From: Guptibacillus algicola
Lineage (GTDB): Bacteria; Bacillota; Bacilli; Bacillales; Guptibacillaceae
Direction: 5' to 3'
DNA length: 64,000 nucleotides
Assembly: GCF_020171805.1 (NCBI RefSeq)
Contig: NZ_JAIVAF010000003.1
Location: forward strand, 1,178,001 to 1,242,000
This document shows positions 9,209 to 18,108 of the stretch, piece by piece (within the stretch, counting starts at the first letter, position 1; every line of letters starts with the position of its first letter). Under the pieces are notes generated by a model. That model saw only the letters and a program-made list of their open reading frames with translations. It did not search any database and was not told the origin of the DNA. Both the position numbers and the translations under genes were made by a program.

Positions 9209-9703
9209 ATGGAGATAAGAAGGTTTGTTGAAAGAGATATTCATGCGATACTCGATTTATTTTATGAAACCGTTCATACGGTTAATAAGAAAGATTATTC
9301 ACCTGAACAGCTAACAGCATGGGCAAGCCCTTTGGAAAGAGAACAAAGGCACCTCGAATGGCTCAGAACCCTTCGCTCTCACTTTACACTAGTTGCTGAG
9401 GAAAATAACCAGGTGATTGGATTTATAGACTTAACAGCTGAGGGGCTTTTAGACCGCCTGTATGTTCATAAGGATTTGCAAAGACAAGGGGTTGCGTCAG
9501 CATTACTTGATGGAATCCTTCAACATGCGAAGCAACTAGAGTTAAGTGAAATAAAGACGGAAGCGAGCATAACCGCAAAACCCTTTTTCAAAAAGCATGG
9601 TTTTAGAGAAATAAAAAAACAGCAGATTGAAAAAAACGGAGTTATCTTGACCAATTTCTTAATGTACCTGGAAATAAATGGTGTCACCTCTCCAAGCATA
9701 TGA
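9209..9703 (+). CDS. GNAT-family N-acetyltransferase
   Basis: A 164-residue single-domain GNAT protein predicted to move an acetyl group from acetyl-CoA to an unknown amine. Motif A is clear as LYVHKDLQRQGVASALLD (residues about 90-107, the Q/R-x-x-G-x-A pyrophosphate loop), preceded by the VIGFIDL strand and followed by FFKKHGFREI, the usual motif B region. GAGAGGTG precedes the ATG. It stands alone between the thiolase terminator and the amine oxidase. Substrate unknown. Confidence 0.85.
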   Translation: MEIRRFVERDIHAILDLFYETVHTVNKKDYSPEQLTAWASPLEREQRHLEWLRTLRSHFTLVAEENNQVIGFIDLTAEGLLDRLYVHKDLQRQGVASALLDGILQHAKQLELSEIKTEASITAKPFFKKHGFREIKKQQIEKNGVILTNFLMYLEINGVTSPSI

Positions 9704-9745
9704 GCACATTCGCCTACATAGGTTGATAAAAAAGGAGGGGGTCAG

Positions 9746-11230
9746 ATGTATCAACCAATATCTCAATCTCTTCGTTACCCTGATGATATGCTTGCCATTA
9801 TTCGAAATGGACTCAGGGAACAAAACCGCAAGTTAAACGTTACGATTGTAGGTGGTGGTATGTCTGGACTTGTGTCAGCTTCCCTTCTGAAAAAAGCAGG
9901 GCACAATGTAACCATTCTTGAAGGGAATAACCGTGTAGGAGGAAGAGTCTATACTGTTAGAGACCCATTTACTAATGGAAAGTATCTTGATGTTGGTGCT
10001 ATGAGAATTCCCGTCACCCACAAACTAACGTATGAATACATCGATCGGTTTCAATTACCGATTAATAAATTCATAAATAGTTCTCCAAAAGATATTTTAT
10101 ATGCAAATGGCATCAAAGCTAGTAGGGCTGAATACGAAAAAAACCCCGATATCTTAGGATTTCCAGTAGAGCCAGATGAAAGAGGAAAAACAGCTACTGA
10201 ATTATTCCTTAGTGCAGTACAGCCTTTTTATACGTTATATGAAAATGGTGATCAGAAACAAAAAGAATTCCTTAGAAGAAAATTCGATAGGTATTCTATG
10301 GAAAACTTTTTACGGTACAATCCAATCGGGCCGTCCTTATCACCTAATGCTGTTCGAATGATCAAGGTGCTTCTAGGAATCGAAGGATTTTCTGAGCTAT
10401 CATTCGTCGATATATTAACAGATATAGTAAACACCGTGTTTAATACAGACTTAGAATTCAATGAAATAACGGGGGGCAATGATAAACTACCTGAAAGCTT
10501 TATTCACCAACTAGAAGATAATTTTTTATACAATGAAAAAGTACACAGGTTGATACAGAGACCTCGAAACATAGTCGTACAAACGCGCAATCAAAAGACA
10601 GGTGACATAAACACATTTAAGAGTGACATCGTAATCATGACGGTACCTTTTTCCGTATTTCAATTTATCGAGGTATTACCATATCATTCTTTTTCATTCG
10701 AGAAGTGGAAAGCGATTCGAGAGCTTCACTATGTGGCTTCTATGAAAATTGGAATTCAATTTAAAGAGCGATTTTGGGAGAAAGAAGGTCTTAAAGGAGC
10801 GAACCTCATATCGGATTTTCCAAACCGATATACATATACACCAAGTAGAACTGAAGATGATCCATCATCTAGTGGGGTTTTACTTGCGAGCTACAGCTGG
10901 GAAGACAACGCCATGCTTTGGAACAGCTTATCATTGGATCAACAGATCACTCAGTCACTAGAAGATCTTGCGAAGGTTCATGGCAAACGAGTATTTGATG
11001 ATTATCAAGTTGGAACCTCATTTAGTTGGAGTCAGAATGAGTTCTCAGGAGGTTGTTTCACGCTTTACAAACCTAATCAGATAACAGAGTTTGAAAATGT
11101 GGTTACTAAACCAGAAGGTCGAGTCCACTTTGCTGGAGAGCATACCTCTTCTTTTCATGGCTGGATTGAAGGGGCAATCGAGTCGGGAATTAGGGCTGCA
11201 TTTGAAGTCAATAATAGAAAAGATATATAA
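9746..11230 (+). CDS. Flavin monoamine oxidase family protein (amine / L-amino-acid oxidase-like)
   Basis: FAD-dependent oxidase of the MAO/LAAO superfamily, 494 residues. The N-terminal FAD site reads VTIVGGGMSGLVSASLLKKA, then VTILEGNNRVGGR; the C-terminal flavin motif is GRVHFAGEHTSSFHGWIEGA. No signal peptide, so probably cytosolic. Residues 1-33 precede the Rossmann fold as an unusually long N-terminal extension, as in LAAO-type members. AAAGGAGGGGG lies before the ATG. Likely substrates are L-amino acids or polyamines; the sequence does not say which. Convergent with the SRPBCC gene. Confidence 0.88.
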   Translation: MYQPISQSLRYPDDMLAIIRNGLREQNRKLNVTIVGGGMSGLVSASLLKKAGHNVTILEGNNRVGGRVYTVRDPFTNGKYLDVGAMRIPVTHKLTYEYIDRFQLPINKFINSSPKDILYANGIKASRAEYEKNPDILGFPVEPDERGKTATELFLSAVQPFYTLYENGDQKQKEFLRRKFDRYSMENFLRYNPIGPSLSPNAVRMIKVLLGIEGFSELSFVDILTDIVNTVFNTDLEFNEITGGNDKLPESFIHQLEDNFLYNEKVHRLIQRPRNIVVQTRNQKTGDINTFKSDIVIMTVPFSVFQFIEVLPYHSFSFEKWKAIRELHYVASMKIGIQFKERFWEKEGLKGANLISDFPNRYTYTPSRTEDDPSSSGVLLASYSWEDNAMLWNSLSLDQQITQSLEDLAKVHGKRVFDDYQVGTSFSWSQNEFSGGCFTLYKPNQITEFENVVTKPEGRVHFAGEHTSSFHGWIEGAIESGIRAAFEVNNRKDI

Positions 11231-11233
11231 ATG

Positions 11234-11257
11234 AAAAAAGCCAGAAATTAACTGGCA
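11234..11257 (-). terminator. Terminator of the SRPBCC gene
   Basis: Read leftward, GCCAG and CTGGC enclose a seven-base AT loop and are followed by TTTTTT. It begins right at the end of the leftward gene, so it serves that gene. Confidence 0.7.
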
Positions 11258-11258
11258 T

Positions 11259-11711
11259 CTATTCTCTGTTCTCCGAGACACGCTTCACTCTGTTTAAAAA
11301 TTCATTAACCACTTTATCTCCAGATAATAAAACAAACGGTTTAATGTACCATTTCAACGGTTCATTGAAGCCCGTATATCGAAGTTTCGTTACTTCTTCA
11401 GATTGTTTAAACAATTCATATGTACCTTGGATATCAAACATCCCACCTAGGTTAAAAGCAATTGTTAGCTTCTTCTCATCTTCTTTGTTCATGTACGCTA
11501 ACGTATGTACATCATATTCCATCACGCGTTTTCCTTCGCGATATTTTTGCCTCGAAATACTTCCTACACCTTCATCTGTTACTTTAATGGGTGTATTTTC
11601 AACGACGTTCGGCATGATTTTTTGCATATTTTCTAATGATCCATCTAAATAACCCCACACTACTTCAATCGGTGCTTGTATTTCGATTGATTGATCCCAT
11701 TTCTTAGGCAT
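11259..11711 (-). CDS. SRPBCC (START-like) family protein
   Basis: A 150-residue protein with the helix-grip fold of polyketide cyclase / START-like proteins. The N-terminus DQSIEIQAPIEVVWGYLDG is the usual first strand and helix, and the rest alternates strands with a long C-terminal helix. Such proteins bind hydrophobic ligands, and no catalytic residues can be assigned. The ATG is preceded by AAGGGGGT nine bases away. Monocistronic. Function unknown. Confidence 0.8.
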   Translation of the reverse strand: MPKKWDQSIEIQAPIEVVWGYLDGSLENMQKIMPNVVENTPIKVTDEGVGSISRQKYREGKRVMEYDVHTLAYMNKEDEKKLTIAFNLGGMFDIQGTYELFKQSEEVTKLRYTGFNEPLKWYIKPFVLLSGDKVVNEFLNRVKRVSENRE

Positions 11712-11864
11712 TCCAATACCCCCTTGAATCTTTATTCTACCTTATTCTTTTTAGCTCATTTGTTTTCCTTCTTTTATTAGTAGGTTTGGGAGGATTTAAG
11801 AAATAGTTTATAGAAAGACATGGAGAGGAATGGATGAAGTATTGGAAATAATAGGAGGGGTAGA

Positions 11865-12329
11865 GTGAGCAAACCGATTGAAATATCAAACATTCGAATC
11901 GAGCAAGACAAAGGCAAGGACCGTCGTGCTTATATAGCAAATTTCGAAGAACCTGTTCAATATGGTGTGCATGGAGGTGTAAAGGATTTCTATAACGTCT
12001 CTGTTGAGGAAGAACATCCTTCTACATTAGACCATATTGTCGCAGCAGCTGGTGGCTGACTAACCGGTACATTATCAGGTGCGCTGGAAGCGCGCCAAAT
12101 ACCGACGTTTCCAAATAAGCTGTCAGGGCAGTTCGAAGGCATAATCGAAGCACCGGATGGTGTATTAAAAATCACAAAAATAAAATGTACGTACAGTCTT
12201 GTGATTCCACAAGGGAAAAGAGATGCTGCTGAACGAGCATTATCTGTTTTTGAACGCGGATGTCCAGTCGCTCAAACCCTAAAGGGATGTGTAGAGTTCG
12301 AACACCAGTGGGAAATCACAGAAGAATAG
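11865..12329 (+). CDS. OsmC-family protein with in-frame TGA at the redox-cysteine position (candidate selenoprotein)
   Basis: A continuous 154-codon frame interrupted only by TGA at codon 65 (12057-12059) and ending at TAG. The protein is OsmC/Ohr-like: AYIANFEEPVQYGVHGG strand region, then HPSTLDHIVAAAGG-X-LTGTLSGALEAR, where X is the TGA and family members have their first reactive Cys, then the second Cys (residue 133) in FERGCPVAQTLKGC. Codon use and family similarity continue unbroken after the TGA, so the gene is not decayed. A 7-bp hairpin with a five-base loop starts 19 bases after the TGA and resembles a bacterial SECIS. The GTG start has a strong AGGAGGGG. If TGA is read as selenocysteine this is a 154-residue peroxidase-type selenoprotein; if not, it is a truncated 64-residue product. 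No Sec machinery genes lie in the window. Confidence 0.8.
12065..12104 (+). promoter_or_regulatory. Candidate bacterial SECIS element
   Basis: Upper stem GGTGCGC (12078-12084) with GCGCGCC (12090-12096), one G-U pair, loop TGGAA (12085-12089). Lower stem CGGTA with TACCG (12065-12069, 12100-12104) across an asymmetric internal loop. The apical loop begins 26 bases after the TGA and has G as its second base, as the bacterial SECIS consensus demands. Confidence 0.6.
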
Positions 12330-12334
12330 ACGAC

Positions 12335-12369
12335 AAAACCCGATGGAGAGAAGCTTCATCGGGTTTTAT
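12335..12369 (+). terminator. Terminator between the OsmC-like gene and the LysR gene
   Basis: AAAACCCGATG and CATCGGGTTTT form an 11-bp stem. Both flanks carry A/T runs, so it can serve the rightward OsmC gene and the leftward regulator. Confidence 0.8.
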
Positions 12370-12402
12370 ATTATATCAGGACAACAATCATCCCGCTTCA
12401 AT

Positions 12403-13287
12403 TTATTCAATTGCCTCTGGCTTAGCTAGCTTAATAAATTCTCTTACTGCAAAAGATAAATACTTATCCTTCTTCCAAATTAATCCTAGTTCCAGGCTTA
12501 CTTCAGAGTTTGTAATGTGAAGGGCCTTGATCGAAGGATTTTGGATACTCATAGCAATTTTATCAGGTAGCAATGCAATACCGAGCTTTGCTTCTACCAT
12601 TTCAATCATGAAATCTTTTTGAGAACTATGACAAACGATAGTTGGGTAAAAACCATGCTTGTCACAAGCTTCGATGATTCGATCATGTAACGTGAAATCT
12701 TCACGATACATAATAAAAGGTTCGTTTTGGAGTTCATTTATCGTAACGTTACTAAACTTGCTTATGGGATGATCTACGTGCACAATCAACATTAAAGGAT
12801 CTTTTATTACAGGAAGTGTCTCGAAGTTTGTTTTTCGTACTGGCAGGTTACATACCATTCCAACATCCAACGACCCATCTTCTACACCTTGCTTAATTCG
12901 TTTTGATCCAACTTCTGTTAGTAGAATCGTAACACTTGGATATAATTCTTTAAATTGGCTAATTAGTTTCGAAAAGAACGCTGCCCCTATAATCGGAGGG
13001 ATTCCTATCTTGATTTCACCTTTCTTTATTGCTGTGATATCAGATAGTTCAGCCGTCATATTATCAAACGATTGAAGCACTTTCTTTGCGTTCACAAGAA
13101 CAGCTTTACCGGCATCTGTTAACTCCAATTGTTTTGAACGATAAAAGAGTGGGACACCAAGCTCATTTTCTATCTGTTTAATCGATTTACTTATTGAAGG
13201 TTGTGAAACATGTAAAGTAGATGCGGCTTTCGTAAAGCTTAGCTGCTTTGCAACTTCAGTGAAGTATTCAAGATGACGAATTTCCAT
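12403..13287 (-). CDS. LysR-family transcriptional regulator
   Basis: A 294-residue LysR-type regulator. The winged helix-turn-helix is at the N-terminus (MEIRHLEYFTEVAKQLSFTK, then AASTLHVSQPSISKSIKQIE), followed by the linker helix and a periplasmic-binding-like effector domain (about 90-290). I start at the ATG at 13287, preceded by AGGAGTGG; an upstream in-frame ATG would add 23 atypical residues. The opening resembles the CidR/YwbI group. It is divergent from malate synthase G with 168 bases between, so glcB is its most likely target, possibly in response to a glyoxylate-related acid; this is inference from position. Confidence 0.9.
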   Translation of the reverse strand: MEIRHLEYFTEVAKQLSFTKAASTLHVSQPSISKSIKQIENELGVPLFYRSKQLELTDAGKAVLVNAKKVLQSFDNMTAELSDITAIKKGEIKIGIPPIIGAAFFSKLISQFKELYPSVTILLTEVGSKRIKQGVEDGSLDVGMVCNLPVRKTNFETLPVIKDPLMLIVHVDHPISKFSNVTINELQNEPFIMYREDFTLHDRIIEACDKHGFYPTIVCHSSQKDFMIEMVEAKLGIALLPDKIAMSIQNPSIKALHITNSEVSLELGLIWKKDKYLSFAVREFIKLAKPEAIE

Positions 13288-13455
13288 ATGTACCACTCCT
13301 GCTAGTAGAATAGTAAACTTACGCCCTATAACCAAACCGAATATGTAACATTCCAAATATGTATTATATTTAAGTTAACTTCTATTATAAGATATTACAT
13401 AACGATAGGACAGTTTGATTTATACAAACTGCAAAACACGGGAGGAGTCTAGCTT

Positions 13456-15630
13456 ATGAAAGATTATGTTCAAGAAGAATATCTACAGGTAGCTAATGAG
13501 CTCTATGAATTTATTAATGGTGATGTACTACCAGAAAGCGGCGTATCGAAAGAAGAGTTTTGGAACGGTTTAGGTGAAATCGTTCAAAACCTCGCTCCTA
13601 AAAACAAAGAATTGCTCAGAACTCGTGACGATATGCAAGAACGGTTAAACGAATGGCATCAATCGAATGAAACGTACGATCAAGATGAATACAAAGCTTT
13701 TCTGAAAGAACTAGATTATCTAGAACGTGAAGTAAGTGACTTTCAAATCACCACACAAAATGTTGATAACGAAATCGCTAATCAGGCAGGTCCTCAGCTA
13801 GTCGTACCTGTAAATAACGGCCGGTACGCGATCAATGCTGCCAATGCACGGTGGGGCAGTTTATATGATGCGTTGTATGGAACAGATGTTATCAGTGAAG
13901 AAGAAGGCGCAGAACGAACAAGTAAGTATAACCCTAAACGAGGCGCAAAAGTCATTTCTTATGCAAAAGGCGTCTTAGATAAAACAGCTCCACTTAAAGA
14001 CTTCAGCCATAGTGATGTAAGCAAATATTTCATCGATAAGGGAGAACTAAAAGCACGTGTTGGAAATAATGACAGCGTTTTAGTAGATTCTAATCAATTC
14101 GTAGGTTTCAATGGGGATGAATCAAACCCAAGTGCAATTCTACTGAAGAACAATGGCATTCACTTAGAAATTCAACTAGACCGCTCTCACCCGATTGGTT
14201 CTAATGACCATGCCGGTGTAAAAGATGTATTCGTTGAATCGGCATTAACGACCATCATGGATTTTGAAGATTCCGTTGCAGCGGTTGATGCAGAAGATAA
14301 GGTCGTTGTGTATCGTAACTTCTTAGGACTCATTAAAGGAAACCTATCTGTTTCTTTTACAAAAGGAGCGAAGAACGTATCAAGAACATTGAATCCAGAT
14401 CGAGAATACATGAATTCCAATGGTGAACGCTTCACTTTACCTGGACGATCACTGATGTTCGCACGAAATGTTGGCCACCTGATGACCACAGATGCGGTTT
14501 TAGATCGTGACGGAAACGAAATTCCTGAGGGCATTCTAGATACGGTTATAACAGGGCTAATCGCAAAGCATGATGTTTTAGGACATGGGAAGTATCGAAA
14601 TTCAAAGAAAGGCTCTATTTACATCGTAAAACCTAAAATGCATGGTTCAAAAGAAGTCGCTTTTGCTAATGAATTGTTTAACAAAACGGAAGACCTTCTT
14701 GGTCTAGAACGAAACACGATGAAAATTGGGGTAATGGACGAAGAACGTCGAACAACGCTGAACCTTCGAAACTGTATTAAAGAAGTAAGTGAACGAATCG
14801 TCTTTATCAATACAGGATTTCTCGATCGTACCGGAGATGAAATCCATACATCAATGGAAGCCGGCACAGTAATTCGAAAACAGGATATGAAAAACTCAAT
14901 CTGGCTTCAAAGCTATGAGAAATCCAATGTGCAACAAGGTCTTAAAACAGGCTTCACAGGTGTCGCACAAATTGGGAAAGGGATGTGGGCGATGCCCGAC
15001 CTTATGGCTGACATGGTAGATCAAAAGGGAAGTCAGCTTATTGCAGGAGCTAATACTGCTTGGGTACCGTCTCCAACTGCTGCAACTCTGCACGCCTTAC
15101 ATTATCATGAAGTAAATGTCCCAACCGTACAGTCGGAGCTTTCAAAGAAGAACGCAAATTATCAGGAAGACATTCTGCAAATTCCAGTAGTCGATGTAGC
15201 AAAATGGAGTAAGGAAGAAATACAAGAGGAACTTGATAACAATGCACAAGGTATCCTTGGTTACGTAGTACGCTGGGTAGAACACGGTGTTGGCTGTTCT
15301 AAAGTACCCAACATTCATAATGTTGACTTAATGGAAGATCGTGCAACACTTAGAATTTCTAGTCAACATATGGCTAACTGGCTACGTCATGGTATATGCA
15401 GCAAAGATCAAGTATTGGAAACGATGAAACGGATGGCAAAAGTTGTCGATAAACAGAACGCAGATGATTCAGAATATCGACCAATGGCAAGCAACTACGA
15501 CGAATCCACTGCATTCCAAGCAGCTTGTGAACTTGTATTAAAAGGAATCGATCAACCAAACGGGTATACAGAACCGATTCTCCACAAGAGAAGAAAAGAA
15601 GCGAAATCTAAAATTCTTGCTAGTAAATAG
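13456..15630 (+). CDS. glcB: Malate synthase G
   Basis: Condenses glyoxylate and acetyl-CoA to malate. The 724-residue length is typical of the monomeric G isoform, and the extra domain after about residue 130 separates it from the shorter A isoform. Family blocks include [63 protein letters not shown] and [28 protein letters not shown] site lies 12 bases before the ATG. No isocitrate lyase is nearby, so the glyoxylate may come from glycolate (a GlcD-type oxidase lies 6.5 kb upstream) or from a distant aceA. Divergent from a LysR regulator. Confidence 0.97.
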   Translation: MKDYVQEEYLQVANELYEFINGDVLPESGVSKEEFWNGLGEIVQNLAPKNKELLRTRDDMQERLNEWHQSNETYDQDEYKAFLKELDYLEREVSDFQITTQNVDNEIANQAGPQLVVPVNNGRYAINAANARWGSLYDALYGTDVISEEEGAERTSKYNPKRGAKVISYAKGVLDKTAPLKDFSHSDVSKYFIDKGELKARVGNNDSVLVDSNQFVGFNGDESNPSAILLKNNGIHLEIQLDRSHPIGSNDHAGVKDVFVESALTTIMDFEDSVAAVDAEDKVVVYRNFLGLIKGNLSVSFTKGAKNVSRTLNPDREYMNSNGERFTLPGRSLMFARNVGHLMTTDAVLDRDGNEIPEGILDTVITGLIAKHDVLGHGKYRNSKKGSIYIVKPKMHGSKEVAFANELFNKTEDLLGLERNTMKIGVMDEERRTTLNLRNCIKEVSERIVFINTGFLDRTGDEIHTSMEAGTVIRKQDMKNSIWLQSYEKSNVQQGLKTGFTGVAQIGKGMWAMPDLMADMVDQKGSQLIAGANTAWVPSPTAATLHALHYHEVNVPTVQSELSKKNANYQEDILQIPVVDVAKWSKEEIQEELDNNAQGILGYVVRWVEHGVGCSKVPNIHNVDLMEDRATLRISSQHMANWLRHGICSKDQVLETMKRMAKVVDKQNADDSEYRPMASNYDESTAFQAACELVLKGIDQPNGYTEPILHKRRKEAKSKILASK

Positions 15631-15690
15631 ACTTCTTTGCAAAGTAGTTAAACGTTCTTTTTACGCAAAACATTAAAAGATAAAACGGAA

Positions 15691-15724
15691 AGAAGCACCT
15701 GCTTAATTTGGCAGGTGCTTCTTT
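15691..15724 (+). terminator. Rho-independent terminator of glcB
   Basis: GAAGCACCTGC and GCAGGTGCTTC form an 11-bp stem followed by TTTCG; the T-tract is short. Confidence 0.75.
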
Positions 15725-15815
15725 CGTCCGAAATATACAGAAAATTTACATTTTTATGTATAAAGGAAATCGCGTCCGTCCATACTGTATTCAAGAGCAT
15801 AAGGAGGGATAATGC

Positions 15816-16067
15816 ATGGATCGTTATAGAATCATGTTTACATACAGAATGAGAAGTGTTGGATTTTTATGTATCCATTGTTTTGATACCTTTGAAAAGC
15901 AGATTGTAACCGTCCCTATTTATAGTAGTTATGATGGAATAGATCCAGCTCATGGAACCTTCACAAAGTTACCTCCTGAGCTTCAGAACACGTTGCTTTC
16001 AGAAAAAGAGAACATCAATAGTGGCTATTATTCGATAAGAACATGGGATGTCGAAAATTTAGGTTAA
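15816..16067 (+). CDS. Small protein of unknown function (83 aa)
   Basis: I do not recognise this protein. A perfect AAGGAGGG lies nine bases before the ATG and a clear terminator follows, so it is very likely expressed. It has no signal peptide or membrane helix. It is rich in aromatic residues, has a Cys-x-x-Cys-like pair (CIHC, residues 19-22), and ends with an acidic segment. It stands alone between glcB and another small gene. Confidence 0.6.
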   Translation: MDRYRIMFTYRMRSVGFLCIHCFDTFEKQIVTVPIYSSYDGIDPAHGTFTKLPPELQNTLLSEKENINSGYYSIRTWDVENLG

Positions 16068-16073
16068 AGAAGT

Positions 16074-16098
16074 ACAGCTGTTAATCAGCTGTTTTTTT
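16074..16098 (+). terminator. Terminator of the 83-aa gene
   Basis: ACAGCTG and CAGCTGT pair around TTAAT and are followed by TTTTTTT. Confidence 0.85.
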
Positions 16099-16167
16099 AT
16101 TGTAAAATAAGTGTAGACGAAGCTTATAATGAAATGGAACAGGGAAAAAAAGAGGAGGAGGGATAAG

Positions 16168-16398
16168 ATGTTAAACAAAGTTGATTATTATTTATACAAG
16201 GTGGATGTAACGCAACCCACAGGTGCCGAGGTTTCATATTTTTGGGAGATTAGCGTTGCAGAGTTTGATGGTAAGATTTTTTCGTATGCGAAAGCTGATG
16301 AATTCGGAAGAAAAATCCGGTGGCATGAAAGTAATGAGACCGATAAAGAAAGTGCTCTTGCTGCTATTAAAGAGAGGTGTAAAGCTCAGAGTAAATAG
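16168..16398 (+). CDS. Small protein of unknown function (76 aa)
   Basis: Not recognised. GAGGAGGAGGG lies six bases before the ATG at 16168; an in-frame ATG at 16129 has no ribosome site and would add a basic tail. The product is a small soluble alpha/beta protein with YYLYKVDV and SYFWEISVAEFDGK strands and a C-terminal helix ending in KERCKAQSK. No promoter or partner can be assigned. Confidence 0.6.
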   Translation: MLNKVDYYLYKVDVTQPTGAEVSYFWEISVAEFDGKIFSYAKADEFGRKIRWHESNETDKESALAAIKERCKAQSK

Positions 16399-16445
16399 GA
16401 GTTACATGAGTTGATTTTTAATCCTCACATCTAAGGAAACTCGTC

Positions 16446-16498
16446 TTAGCCCATTGATTCTTGGGCATACTTCTAGTAGTATAGGAACGAATGGCTAA
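16446..16498 (+). promoter_or_regulatory. Structured 5' leader of rlmN
   Basis: CTTAGCCCATT (from 16446) can pair with AATGGCTAAG (16489-16498) with one bulged base, enclosing about 32 bases. The Shine-Dalgarno AAAAGAGGG begins only a few bases after the stem, so folding could affect ribosome access. Confidence 0.35.
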
Positions 16499-16519
16499 GA
16501 ATTGAAAAGAGGGTTACAA

Positions 16520-17587
16520 ATGAAACAATCTATATACGGACTGACTTTTGATCAGTTGACCGATTGGCTTATGGAACACGGTCATAAGAAATTCCGCGCT
16601 TCTCAAGTATGGGATTGGCTATATAAAAAGCGTGTAAAAGAATTCTCACAAATGAACAATGTTAATAAAGAGTGCATCCAACTACTAAAAGACAATTTTG
16701 TTATCCAAACGCTAGAACAAGAAATCAAGCAAGAATCTTCCGACGGTACGATCAAGTTCTTGTTCAAATTGCAGGACGGTAATGTTATTGAAACAGTACT
16801 CATGCGCTTCCATTACGGACTATCCGTTTGTGTCACAACACAAGTAGGCTGTAATATCGGGTGTTCGTTCTGTGCGAGTGGACTTTTAAAGAAAAGCCGT
16901 GATTTAACAAGCGGTGAAATCGTTGAGCAAATTATGAACGTTCAGCACGCTCTAGATGATAAAGGACAGGAAGAGCGTGTGAGTCATATCGTAATCATGG
17001 GTATCGGTGAACCATTCGATAACTATCAGAATATGATGGACTTCCTTCACGTTGTTAACTCACAAAAAGGACTTTCGATCGGAGCTAGACACATAACGGT
17101 ATCAACAAGTGGCTTAGCAGATCAGATTTATGATTTCGCAAATGAAGACTTGCAAGTTAACCTTGCCATTTCACTTCATGCGCCAAACGATGAAATACGA
17201 ACGAAGATCATGAAGATCAACAAAGCATATCCACTAAGCAAACTGATGCCAGCGATTGATTACTATCTTGAGAAAACCAATCGCAGAATTACGTTCGAGT
17301 ATATTATGCTTCGTGACGTTAACGATCATAAGGAAGAAGCTGTACAGCTTGCAAAGCTGTTAAGTGACAAGCGACACCTTTCATACGTGAACTTGATTCC
17401 GTATAATCCAGTTGATGACCATTCGTATCAACGGAGTGAGAAGGAAGCTATCCTAGCATTTTATGACACGCTTAAAAAGCACGGTATCAACTGCGTGATT
17501 CGTCATGAAAATGGAACGGACATCGACGCAGCTTGTGGTCAACTAAGAAGTAAACAAGTGAAAAAGTTAGAAAAGACCGGTAAGTAA
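16520..17587 (+). CDS. rlmN: RlmN-family 23S rRNA (adenine-C2) methyltransferase
   Basis: Radical-SAM enzyme predicted to methylate C2 of A2503 in 23S rRNA and A37 of some tRNAs. About 355 residues. The [4Fe-4S] motif is CNIGCSFC (Cys 111, 115, 118), followed by [11 protein letters not shown]; the GIGEPFDNY glycine motif binds SAM; the C-terminal catalytic Cys (about 339) is in [20 protein letters not shown] favours the ATG at 16520 over the TTG at 16502. The [11 protein letters not shown] version differs from the ASTLGGLKRNL form of B. subtilis RlmN, and the gene is not in the usual rsmB-prpC neighbourhood, so it may be a second paralogue. It lacks Cfr-specific features. Confidence 0.88.
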   Translation: MKQSIYGLTFDQLTDWLMEHGHKKFRASQVWDWLYKKRVKEFSQMNNVNKECIQLLKDNFVIQTLEQEIKQESSDGTIKFLFKLQDGNVIETVLMRFHYGLSVCVTTQVGCNIGCSFCASGLLKKSRDLTSGEIVEQIMNVQHALDDKGQEERVSHIVIMGIGEPFDNYQNMMDFLHVVNSQKGLSIGARHITVSTSGLADQIYDFANEDLQVNLAISLHAPNDEIRTKIMKINKAYPLSKLMPAIDYYLEKTNRRITFEYIMLRDVNDHKEEAVQLAKLLSDKRHLSYVNLIPYNPVDDHSYQRSEKEAILAFYDTLKKHGINCVIRHENGTDIDAACGQLRSKQVKKLEKTGK

Positions 17588-17591
17588 GTAC

Positions 17592-17621
17592 AAGCACACC
17601 TTTTGATAGGTGTGCTTTTTT
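17592..17621 (+). terminator. Rho-independent terminator of rlmN
   Basis: AAGCACACC and GGTGTGCTT pair around TTTTGATA, followed by TTTTG. Confidence 0.85.
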
Positions 17622-17725
17622 GTGTTTTCAATTTAACAACCATTCACGTTCACCCTCAAAGAGGCTTCTTTCACGGTTTTCATCACAATGAATAAGCTGT
17701 AGAAAAAAAGAAGTGAGGGGACGAT

Positions 17726-18106
17726 ATGAAAGGGTTAATCATTACTGGGGTACTAATAGTTGTACTCGTTTTCTCAGGAATGTATAAACAACATCAACTT
17801 TACATTGCACCGTATGAAAGTGACCAAGACGATATCGGGGTCATGTCAGGATATAACCACATACATGTGTTGATAGATGAAGAGCGTTTCGTTCGACTAG
17901 ATGTGTACAATAAAGATAAAGAACGTTCGAATAGCTATTCATCTTACGACATGGATCAGCTTTTCCCTTCTGCAGAATTTGTAGAAGTGTTCGAAGAAGA
18001 AGAGAGACTTTATGCATTATATAAAGATACTGAGGAAAAAGAATCGATCAAGAAACTAGTTGTAGGAACAAGAGGAAATCTTCAGTTTGCACAAGAGCGA
18101 AAGTAA
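17726..18106 (+). CDS. Membrane-anchored protein of unknown function (126 aa)
   Basis: Not recognised. The N-terminal 19 residues (GLIITGVLIVVLVFSGM) form a signal anchor; the rest is a hydrophilic, acidic, tyrosine-rich domain, probably outside the cell. GTGAGGGG precedes the ATG. It is convergent with the germinant-receptor operon with only two bases between the two stop codons and no terminator in between. Confidence 0.65.
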   Translation: MKGLIITGVLIVVLVFSGMYKQHQLYIAPYESDQDDIGVMSGYNHIHVLIDEERFVRLDVYNKDKERSNSYSSYDMDQLFPSAEFVEVFEEEERLYALYKDTEEKESIKKLVVGTRGNLQFAQERK

Positions 18107-18108
18107 GA

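Noticed and set aside
12057-12059. Reading the OsmC TGA as a plain nonsense mutation or true stop
   Set aside because: It remains possible, but the TGA sits exactly on the catalytic Cys codon, 89 intact codons with family motifs follow, and a SECIS-like hairpin is placed correctly; decay is the less economical explanation.
16520-17587. Cfr-type antibiotic resistance methylase
   Set aside because: Signatures ([34 protein letters not shown]) belong to RlmN; Cfr-specific sequence is not present.
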